This document shows, piece by piece, positions 35,101 to 41,431 of a stretch of DNA of 64,000 nt. This DNA comes from Clytia hemisphaerica (Eukaryota > Cnidaria > Hydrozoa > Leptothecata > Clytiidae). Made by a program: the position numbers and the translations under genes. Where the stretch lies: NCBI GenBank assembly GCA_902728285.1, contig CACVBU010001197.1:1667870-1731869 (forward strand), read 5' to 3'. A model generated the notes under the pieces. That model searched no databases. It was given only the letters and a program-made list of their open reading frames with translations, and was not told the origin of the DNA. Numbering within the stretch: the stretch's first letter is position 1; each line of letters starts with the position of its first letter.

Positions 35101-38100
35101 GAGACTCCAGAAACTAAAGATAAGTGCAATTCTAATTTGCTTTGCTTATAAATTTGACTTGAGGAAGGGTTATTATCATGTCGAAATAGCTGAGGCTCAG
35201 CAAACCTATCTCGGATTCTCTTGGAATCTTGATGGCAGAGATAAGTTTTTCGTATTTTGTGTCCTACGTTTTGGATTGTCTTCTGCCCCAATGATTTTCA
35301 CTAAATTGCTGAGACCCTTGGTCTCCTACTGGCACGACCATAGCATTAAGATATGCGTTTTTCTCGACGATGGGGGCGGGACAGAGTCTAATTTAGCCAA
35401 AGCCATTTGGAGCTCCAACTTTGTCAGGCGGTCACTTACATCGTCTGGTTTTGTAGTAAACGAAGAAAAATCTGTTTGGCACCCCCAGAAACGACTGACA
35501 TGGCTGGGAGTAAGGGAGCGGTCATAAAGTATCTACTAGGGGGGGGTGGAGGATTCTAGGGGGGGGTTCGAAATTTTTTTCGAGGGTTTAGGGGGGGTTC
35601 CAAAAATCTTTTGAGGGTTTAGGGGGGGGTTCCAATTTTTTTTTGGGAAACTCAAGAGAAAATGTAGGAAGTCTAATTTCATAGTTTTACGTTTGAAGAT
35701 ATCAAAATTTTTTTCCGCCTTACGGCCGACAACTCATAATTTATCTTATTGGATACATGTACATTTCATATTGACAATATTTGGCCATCATCGCCTTGCC
35801 CTTATTGGTTTGTAACATTGAGCTAGGTGAGGGAAGTAGATTAGTGGCTCCTCAAGTGAGTTACGGCATGTCCAAAGAAAAAGTGAACCAGTTCCACTCA
35901 CTTTCAAAATGTCAAACATAGCTGGAAAAAAGCGCCTTGTGATGTAGATCAACGTGATAGGTGTTAGAAAAATTTAACTTGAGGCTATAAGAAGTTATAG
36001 CCAAAAAACCTGTATTATGACGGCATAAACATTACATAACATTACGTCATAAAACTAAAAATTTGAATATCTCGTGAACTAAATAAACGTCAAATTTTGA
36101 CCACAAATAGATGTTGATGTAAGAAAATTTCTGAGTTAAAAATCTTTTGAAAAAAATGATGACGTCATTTTTTATAGCCAAAAATCGAAAATGGCTTAAA
36201 AATGCTGACGTCATCATTTTTCAGGAGATTTTGAAAATTTTACTTCTAGAGAATTACTATATATTTGTTCTGTCAAAATTTCATATTGATATCATTAATA
36301 GTTTATGAATTATTTAAATTTTAAGTTTCGTGACGTAATGTTACGTAATGATTATGACGTCATAATACAGGTTTTTGGGCTATAACTTCTTATAACCTCA
36401 AGTTAAATTTTTCTAACACCCATCACGTTGATCTACATCATATGACGCTTCTTTCCAGCTATGTTTGACATTTTTAAAGTGAGTGGAACTGGTTCACTTT
36501 TACCTTGGACATGCCGTAACTCACTTGAGTCTCACAGCTCATCCGAGTGGTTTGAAAAAGTACTTCCTAAAAGAAATTTGTCAAAACAGAGTGTCTTTTA
36601 GCTAAAATGGTGGTGAAAAATATTGAAATTCAAAACGCCTTAACATTTCAAATTACAAAAAACTAATTCCAAGTTTCTTGACTCAAAGATTCCGGGCGTT
36701 ACTTTCAACCATACTGCTCTTACAGTTTAATATTTTCACTTAATAATGGAGGGCGCAAATAAGGACAAAAAATACCAGGGGCGCCAATTTCATAGTTTGC
36801 ACCCAGAAAATTAAGCCAGGTCGCTACTGGGAAAATAAGCCGTATTTTTTTCCAAATCTTACAGAAGCTCAGAGAAAACCACTTGATGATTCTTGTGTCC
36901 TGTTATACTTTAACTTAACAGGGCTAAACTATCTCCCTTACCTTATTTTGACATAAAAAACTGTCATACAAACAAATAATACTCTTTGTCTCTTTGTACC
37001 GCATCTGTATGAATTCTTTTTCGCGTAAAAATTTTTCTAGTAGGGGGGGGTGCGAAAAAATATTGGGCTTATGAAGGGGGGTTCGAAATTTTTTTCCAGG
37101 TTAGGGGAGGGGGTGCGAATTTTTTTTTGGATTGTTCAAAATATCCTCCACCCCCCTCTAGTAGATACTTTATGACCGCTCCCTAATTATCGACTTCTCA
37201 GAGAACGCCTATTTTATCACAGAAAAAAGGATCGAAGCCTTAATTGATTTGATAATCGAGACCCTAACCCTGAAACGAGTTACATCTAGAATTTTGTCAA
37301 AAGTAGTAGGCTCTAAAATTTCTATGAAATTTGTATTAGGCGATATTACTCAATTAAAATCTCGTTACTTGTACGAAGCAGTCGATAGTGAGGTGGCTTG
37401 GGACGCTCCCATTTCACTAAAGAAATTCCCACAGGCAATTAGAGAGCTTGAATTTTGGTTGGGAAATTTACGTCGGCTTAATCAAAGATTTATTTCGGAA
37501 CACAGGGCCACCTTTGTAAACGTATATTCTGACGCAAGTGATTTTGGTATCGGGAGTCGTATCCCAGCCCTAGGGGCGGAAAGCCATAGAAATCTTGACC
37601 CAAAAGAGCAAGGTCTCTCAACATGGATAGAACTTTCGGCTATTTTATACAGTCTGCGATCATTTAAGCAGCTTCTAACGAGACAATCCATTAACTGGTT
37701 GACCGACAATTTTGCCGCTTCACTAATCGTCTCAAAAGGTAGTCGTAAAAAACATCTGCAAGACCTTGCCCTTGACATATTCAATTTTTGTGCAGTTAAT
37801 TTAATTACCCTGAAAATAAACTGGATCCCAAGGGAGGAGAACGAGACAGCAGACGAAATTTCTAAGTATATTGACTTTGACGACTGGCAAATTACAGACG
37901 AATTCTTTGCCTTTTTGAACAAACGTTGGGGTCCTTTCTCAGTAGATCGTTTTGCACGCCCAGAAAACACAAAATTGCCAAGGTTCAATTCGAAATTTTT
38001 TGTCCCAGGCTCCGAAGCAGTGGACGCGTTTTCAGAAAACTGGTCCAACGAGATAAATTACGTAGTTCCACCGGTCGATCTTATCCCAGAAGCCCTAAAG

Positions 38101-39859
38101 TTTATCTTACATAGTCAATGCAAAGGTACCCTCGTGATCCCCTTGTGGAAATCTGCCCCATTTTGGTCTATGATCCGAGACGAATCCTACAGTAGAATGT
38201 TAGTAGAATCTATAATCATCACAAAAGGGAGAGAGATCCTTGAGAAGCCAACTAACGAACTTATAATGCTATCCCCAGACAAATACAGGGGCTCAATGAT
38301 TGCGTTCAAATTCGATTCCAAAAACATTATCAGATAATGTATTTTCGTTATCGCCTGAAAGATCACACAGAATTTGCTAAATCTTACCTCTTCTGCTGGG
38401 TCCCTCACCCACGGAGAAGAAAGGGCAGAAACACGTACAAATCTTCCGCTGGGTTCCTGACCCATGGGGAAGCTTCTGCGAGTCCTTGACTCATGGGGAA
38501 GAATTGCGTCCAAGACCAAACTCATTTTGTGCCCGGCACACAACGACTCTGAAATCTTCTGCTGGGTCCCTGACCCACGGGGACGTACTTGAAAATCTTC
38601 TGCTGGGTCCCTGACCAACGGGGAAGTACGCATATGGAAGAAAAAATCGGGCTATATTTTCTCTACAGCAAAATTACTTATTCACTTTACATCTAGAATT
38701 ATCCTCTTCTGGCGTTTTTTTCTCCTCTACATTTAGATGATCTCGTTGCGTCAATTGCCGAATCAGTAGAACATCCAAATTTCAAACGTCTCGCTAATCA
38801 AGTCCCTGGTACCATTTTGAAAAGCCGTTCACCGTCGAGAAATACAGATCATACTTCAACACTTGGAACTTGGTCAATCCTTGCAAAGTCTTACTCTGCA
38901 GCAAGATCAAACATGCTCGATACGGCTACACGAACTGGTTCGAAAAGGAAAAGATTTGGCTTGCACAGCTTATACGCTCTGGTGGAGATACTGCAGTCGT
39001 GAATGAAAGAGTCTCGGTTAGACTTTTCAAACAAAAGGTGAAAAGGCGAAAGATGGCTATGTGAAAGATAAACCTCTTTGCACCTACGTTTTTAGTACTC
39101 AGTATTGAAGTCAAAAGAATTCTACATTAAATAGACCTTTCCCAGACCACTCTGTGACTGTCACAGTGTTCTTTACAGCTTATCACTAGATCTATTGTTA
39201 TACTTAGCTATTTGTAAAATGTTTATAGGATGTTTTTATAAAATATACGATTGGTGTTGAAATAAATATGTTATTTTCGTTTGAGGTACGAATTAGAAAA
39301 TAATAGCAATTAACATTACATAACGCGTCGATATCTCTTCACTCTCATGAAATGTGATTCAAAATTAAAGTGATGAGCACAAAAACAAAATCAAGAATTG
39401 GAAAATTTGTCACCCAGCGGGATCGAACTCGGAAACCCATGCTTATGAGACAGACGCTCTAACCGCTTGAGCTAACCACGCTTGGAGAGTGCGAGGGAAA
39501 GCTTGAACTTAAGAGAAAGAAAAAGGAAAGAAAGAAACGAGAAGAAAATTAGTTCCCGCTTTGATGTTATTATCGAAACAAAAGGATCAGTCACGCCGAC
39601 ATTCCTTTCCACACGTCAGCAATCTAGTTTTTATAAATATAAAAACTAGATTGTAAAGTTGATTCTAAAAAAGAATAGCCGTTTTTTTAGACGACTACGT
39701 TTATGCTACAACCAAAGACTTTTTTTAAACCTAGTATCTTTTCTGTTTATTGCTCAGGTTACAACATGGTTCCAAAACAAAAGGACTAGAGAGAAGAAAA
39801 ATGACGAGGTTGATGAGGGTAATGGAAAGAAGCAGAAGAGAAACGAAGAAAGTCAATAA
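23197..39859 (+). CDS. CUT-homeobox transcription factor gene (ONECUT/CUX/SATB-related class)
   Basis: Exon 1, 23197-23371: MASKTKTKTLKHVLFYCPSD..., donor G|GTAAGT. Exon 2, 24364-24422: acceptor TTTCTTTTTAG, KKELDDFEKKWEN, donor GTATAT. Exon 3, 25030-25377: acceptor TTCTTTTTAG, Pro/Thr/Lys-rich repeats such as TEKPPTSQKPTSQKP and then a basic tract, donor GTAAAA. Exon 4, 32140-32388: CUT domain. Exon 5, 33071-33241: homeodomain helices 1-2. Exon 6, 39758-39859: WFQNKR helix 3, stop TAA. Junctions 1-2, 2-3, 3-4 and 5-6 close in phase. The CUT exon contains an internal frame break (see its entry). The N-terminal ~60 residues form a small globular-looking domain I cannot name. Known role of the class: CUT plus homeodomain bind DNA bipartitely in nuclear transcription control. 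The gene spans 16.7 kb because introns 3 and 5 hold transposons. AATAAA at about 40087 could be the poly(A) signal. Exons may be missing in intron 3. Confidence 0.65.
23450..23885. repeat. foldback element interrupted by a hAT-like MITE
   Basis: CTCTCGGGTACCTAATAGCC (23453 onward) matches the complement of the right end TTAGGTACCCGAGAG (23870-23884). GGCTATTAGGTAC at 23569-23581 is a further inverted copy next to C-runs. The hAT-like MITE at 23582-23869 inserted into this palindrome. It lies in intron 1 of the CUT-homeobox gene. Confidence 0.7.
23582..23869. mobile_element. hAT-like MITE, copy 2
   Basis: A 288-bp element with TIR CATTGAGTTTCAAGCC...GAAGG(G)CTAGAGGTCAATC. It is flanked by a perfect 8-bp duplication TTAGGTAC (23574-23581 and 23870-23877). 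It shares the CGAAGGGCTAGA core and the CCTACCAAAGT interior with the element at 1030-1326. Confidence 0.8.
24608..24962. repeat. tandem pair of ~170-bp repeats in intron 2
   Basis: AGAATTTTTTGTTTGCAGCA through ACTACC...GGTAGTAA occurs twice (24608-24776 and 24796-24962) at high identity. A third, diverged copy lies in inverse orientation near 18470-18580. Confidence 0.8.
25700..26562. mobile_element. foldback element with ~180-bp arms
   Basis: TAGGGGGAAATTT (25700) through ACGACGGTCTC is repeated inverted from GAGACCGTCGT (26410) to AAATTTCCCCCCA (26562). The arms are long and closely similar. It carries the nested element at 25958-26294. Confidence 0.8.
25958..26294. mobile_element. TA-flanked MITE with CCTTAAGG termini
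   Basis: CCTTAAGGGAAGAAATTT at the left pairs with AAATTTCTTCCCTTAAGG at the right. Both ends are flanked by TA, as expected for Tc1/mariner-type insertion (inference). The interior is rich in CGCGGGAATTCAATTTCGCG words. CCTTAAGG and CGCGAAATTTT fragments recur elsewhere in the window. Confidence 0.75.
26974..27302. mobile_element. MITE with ~35-bp inverted ends
   Basis: TACTTTAAAGAAGTTAAAGT followed by CACCCATAGC (left) matches the complement of GCTATGGGTGACTTTAACTT (right). No coding content. Confidence 0.7.
28003..28140. repeat. 51-bp tandem repeat, ~2.7 copies
   Basis: The unit starts GAAGTTTACGCATGCAGAAA and contains TGCGCAAGCGTAAACT, so each unit is itself a quasi-palindrome. 51 bp is 17 codons, which keeps a minus-strand frame open artificially. 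Confidence 0.9.
30152..30508. mobile_element. MITE with CCCGGG-rich ends
   Basis: CACCTCCCGGGGGGATACTA at the left and TAAGTACCCCCCTTCCCGGG at the right are inverted matches. The interior has repeated GACCCTTAGAGAGACT words. Fragments of the same family are at 10815, 31539-31755 and 55097. Confidence 0.65.
32140..32388 (+). CDS. CUT-domain exon with internal frame break
   Basis: After acceptor CTCTTTCAG the frame gives GFDIKSIKKLQERMTNWLTN and DFADIVVG, matching the first half of CUT domains (I..L......I....FA..VLG). The second half, TTFSDLLNKKQKPK and VWTKIIEFLDD (CUT: SdLL.kpkp......W.kI..fL), is read in another frame. The switch falls at about 32236-32245 and would need one extra base. 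The first frame otherwise ends at TAA 32271-32273. The raw exon is 249 nt, a multiple of three, so outer phases close even though the inner frame does not; this could mean a second compensating change near the 3' end. Alternatives are an assembly error, a decayed allele, or a splice I cannot see. The donor CCAG|GTTCAC is weak. Confidence 0.65.
32664..32960. mobile_element. TA-flanked foldback MITE between CUT and homeodomain exons
   Basis: CCGGGTGACCCACGAAAAAG at the left and CTTTTTCGTGGGTCACTCGG at the right, with about 100-bp arms, each flanked by TA. Tc1/mariner-type by duplication (inference). Confidence 0.85.
33071..33241 (+). CDS. homeodomain exon, helices 1 and 2
   Basis: Acceptor TTTAG, 57 codons, donor CAA|GTAAGC. 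NEKFTEFQLSILTPCWEQSK is helix 1 (F8, Q12, L16 and an aromatic at 20). YKCSSEQAKKICDITGLTQN covers helix 2 and the turn, ending at Q44. Between the helix-1 aromatic and the Tyr at position 25 there are 11 residues where a typical homeodomain has four, so the loop is extended. It joins in phase to 39758. Confidence 0.75.
33451..33759. repeat. DIRS-like left inverted terminal repeat
   Basis: Starts AACGTAGTCGTCTAAAAAAA. It contains a perfect hairpin (AATCTAGTTTTTATAT and its complement, 33500-33531), a pyrimidine-rich tract, and a tRNA-Met-like segment at 33671-33742. It matches the right repeat in inverse orientation. Confidence 0.9.
33671..33742 (+). tRNA. tRNA-Met(CAT)-like segment, probably pseudo, in left ITR
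   Basis: The D arm is canonical (GCTC AAGCGGTTA GAGC) and contains an A box TAGCTCAAGCGG. The anticodon loop CTCATAA gives CAT. A B-box-like GAGTTCGTTCC follows; the copy in the other ITR reads GAGTTCGATCC. The acceptor and T stems do not pair and the anticodon stem has mismatches, so this is a tRNA-derived sequence rather than a working tRNA. It points inward. Confidence 0.45.
34488..35117 (+). CDS. DIRS-like Gag-like ORF
   Basis: A 209-codon ORF from ATG to TAA. A charged N-terminus is followed by a helix-rich Lys stretch. The conserved block SPGGWSTVKEYETDSVASD then EKRLKRAEKRALERI resembles ORF1 of invertebrate DIRS elements. A CCHC knuckle CLACNRYGHWRHEC (C-x2-C-x4-H-x4-C) lies near the C-terminus. 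It is likely an RNA-binding structural protein. It is intact, unlike the downstream ORFs. Confidence 0.8.
   Translation: MPRRRILSTSEEDVSDGDMFDKLKEYLDEQFLDFKDDTTDKRKDKKEKDFNKQSCKIQYQFNDDQLRLVEKALSHLKHKNIKKAKSKLKDLSKNLKKRNKLVKIADKSPGGWSTVKEYETDSVASDTADEKRLKRAEKRALERIQSEPKPSKRFKQSSTLSRNPESSSGSRYTTKYSNSRSNERCLACNRYGHWRHECPERKSRRDSRN
35514..37183. mobile_element. 1.67-kb Harbinger-like non-autonomous element inside the DIRS RT
   Basis: Ends GGGAGCGGTCATAAAGTATC and its perfect complement. Each side is flanked by TAA (35511-35513 and 37184-37186), the trinucleotide typical of PIF/Harbinger insertions (superfamily is inference). Removing element and one TAA restores a continuous RT codon path, which proves insertion after the DIRS. 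The ends carry G-runs. The interior holds a long foldback (35848-36533) and no transposase. Confidence 0.85.
35848..36533. repeat. long foldback nested in the Harbinger-like element
   Basis: CTCAAGTGAGTTACGGCATG at the left is inverted at the right as CATGCCGTAACTCACTTGAG. The arms are about 330 bp (including AAAGTGAACCAGTTCCACTC and ATCAACGTGAT words) around a central AATGATGACGTCATT region. Confidence 0.85.
38391..38632. repeat. ~30-bp degenerate tandem repeat in DIRS
   Basis: Repeats of CTTCTGCTGGGTCCCTGACC followed by CA(C/T)GGGGAAG, about five copies. They lie between RNase H and the recombinase relic and disrupt coding. Confidence 0.8.
38738..39090 (+). pseudogene. DIRS tyrosine-recombinase relic
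   Basis: Residues typical of a DIRS recombinase C-terminus occur in three frames: FGLHSL (HxxR start), then one frame later RSGGDTAVVNERVSVRLFKQ, then another frame later KAKDGYVKD with the catalytic Tyr. At least two frameshifts fall inside about 140 bases. The upstream half is largely missing. Confidence 0.7.
39392..39701. repeat. DIRS-like right inverted terminal repeat
   Basis: Inverted counterpart of 33451-33759 with very few differences, including the same hairpin and, on the minus strand at 39412-39481, the same tRNA-Met-like segment with an intact B box (GAGTTCGATCC). Confidence 0.9.
39412..39481 (-). tRNA. tRNA-Met(CAT)-like segment, probably pseudo, in right ITR
   Basis: Same sequence as 33671-33742 in inverse orientation with GAGTTCGATCC as B box. 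It points inward. Stem pairing is incomplete as in the left copy. Confidence 0.45.
39758..39859 (+). CDS. terminal homeodomain exon (helix 3) of the CUT-homeobox gene
   Basis: Acceptor TTATTGCTCAG, then VTTWFQNKRTREKK. This is homeodomain positions 45-58 with W48, F49, Q50 and N51 intact. A Lys/Glu-rich tail ends at TAA. It is in phase with 33241. Confidence 0.85.
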   Translation, partial: VTTWFQNKRTREKKNDEVDEGNGKKQKRNEESQ

Positions 39860-41431
39860 TTTTTTTTACTGGAAACATTTGACATAAACCTGTATAAACC
39901 TCTTTCCTTTAGGCGTACAAACTTTCTATTCTATTCTATTTCTTTAAACGCCTAATTGAAGACATAATAATACCATACCAGTTTTTAGTTGAAGCATTTG
40001 TCAATTTCAAGCCATTTCGTGTGAAATTTTCAATTTGATCACTTATTTCGTGACCTCTCGAGAAGTATTCAATTTTAAACTTTCAGAATAAAAGCGTTGA
40101 GGCGTATTCATATTTTATGAAAAACCTAAAGTAGGGTAATTGCAAATTCTTTTTTGCAGCTGAAAACATTTTCAAAAATTAAACCCCCGTGGGTTCTAAT
40201 AGGAGGGGGTTCTCGCTTCCACCTCTCCGTTAAATTTTTCCCAAATTCCGTCATTCCGTCCAAAAAAACTCGAACTTCCGGCACTGAAAAATCCGGAAAT
40301 TTGGTCTTTATTAGGCAAATTCCGACAAGTTTTTTGCAAGATTCCGGTTTCCAGGACTAAAAAGACCCAAATTTCCGTCTCCAAAAGTGGACCTATAATC
40401 ATGGTCGTAATATCTGAGAAAAAAGGGAAATACACCGGGAAGTTTTGAAACCACAATCGATTTGTAAGTGCTCTAAAGTAGGTTTGAAGGGTAGAGTTTT
40501 AACTCTGAGTTTTAACTCTGAGTTTTAACACTAGACTTAAGACTTAGGACCTTAGGATCTCAGGATCCAAAAGTTCAAAAATAGTCCAATAAGGCTCAGA
40601 ATATAGCCTGGAAGTCTGCCAACCCCTCCCAAATTGAAATATTCGATTAAGTTAAAGAGATAGCCCAAAATCGACTTTCTCGCCAGAACTTTAAATCTTA
40701 AAAAACGTTAAAATAACCGGAATTCTCATTCTATTTCGACCATGATTTTCTTTGAAAATAAAAAATGCCAAAATTCTGCTCTGCTGGGGGTCTAATTTCT
40801 AACTAAAGGTATATTTTCCGGTTAGAAATATCCCTTTCTTCGATTTAACAGCCAAAAACTTTTAAAAAATTGAAAATTTTCTGAAATATTGGCATTTTTG
40901 GATTTCCGTAAATGGGACCTTTTCAAAAAGTGAAATATTTCACCAAAAACTGATTTTGACCCAATGAAAATGCTTCAAAATGGTCGGAAAAGTGTTATTT
41001 TTCAATTTTTTGGGCTTTTCTGGTAATTTTAGACCCCCCCGCAGAGCAGAAATCAGCATTTTCAGTTTTCAAAGACAATCATGGTCGTAATATCTGAGAA
41101 AAAAGGGAAATACACCGGGAAGTTTTGAAACCACAATCGATTTGTAAGTGCTCTAAAGTAGGTTTGAAGGGTAGAGTTTTAACTCTGAGTTTTAACTCTG
41201 AGTTTTAACACTAGACTTAAGACTTAGGACCTTAGGATCTCAGGATCCAAAAGTTCAAAAATAGTCCAATAAGGCTCAGAATATAGCCTGGAAGTCTGCC
41301 AACCCCTCCCAAATTGAAATATTCGATTAAGTTAAAGAGATAGCCCAAAATCGACTTTCTCGCCAGAACTTTAAATCTTGAAAAACGTTAAAATAACCGG
41401 AATTCTCATTCTATTTCGACCATGATTGTAG
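39860..41431. other. intergenic, paired 0.35-kb repeats
   Basis: AATAAA at about 40087 may serve the CUT-homeobox gene. The rest is dominated by the repeat pair described separately. No coding sequence seen. Confidence 0.5.
40399..41428. mobile_element. two near-identical 0.35-kb repeats around a 0.33-kb inverted-ended core
   Basis: 40399-40747 and 41078-41428 are almost identical and in the same orientation. Each begins AATCATGGTCG and ends CGACCATGATT, so each has 11-bp inverted ends. The segment between them begins TTCTTTGAAAA...TTCTGCTCTGC and ends GCAGAGCAGAAA...TTTTCAAAGA, which is also an inverted pair. The layout resembles a compact LTR element (TG...CA), but no 5-bp duplication is visible. 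Confidence 0.75.

Larger units (their letters stand above)
35149..38337 (+). pseudogene. DIRS-like reverse transcriptase/RNase H, interrupted
   Basis: The RT starts abruptly at FDLRKGYYHVEI (35149) only about 30 bases after the Gag stop, so fingers and part of the palm are missing. FVFCVLRFGLSSAPMIFTKL and VFLDDGGG (catalytic DD followed by G) follow. LTWLGV is cut at 35511 by a 1670-bp element and resumes as IIDFSENAYFITEKR from 37184. RNase H motifs follow: NVYSDASDFGIGS, WIELSAILYSLRSF and WLTDNFAASLI. The C-terminal DIRS block is WGPFSVDRFARPENTKLPRF and VDAFSENW. The part from 37249 to 38337 is open to its stop. Confidence 0.85.
33451..39701 (+). mobile_element. DIRS-like tyrosine-recombinase retrotransposon
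   Basis: Bounded by ~310-bp inverted terminal repeats (33451-33759 and 39392-39701) that differ at only a few positions. Internal order: Gag-like ORF with zinc knuckle, reverse transcriptase with the DDG variant typical of DIRS, RNase H with the DIRS-type extension, and a recombinase relic with HSL...RSGG and KAKDGYVKD. The RT lacks its N-terminal part, is split by a Harbinger-like insertion, and the recombinase is frameshifted, so the copy is inactive. TATG flanks both ends (33447-33450 and 39702-39705); DIRS elements normally make no duplication, so this may be chance. It lies wholly inside the last intron of the CUT-homeobox gene. Confidence 0.85.

Noticed and set aside
37482-38048. 188-codon minus-strand frame
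   Set aside because: Antisense shadow of the DIRS RNase H region, which has clear homology on the plus strand.
40399-41428. A standard LTR retrotransposon with 348-bp LTRs
   Set aside because: No flanking 5-bp duplication, no primer-binding site or coding between the units, and the core has its own inverted ends.
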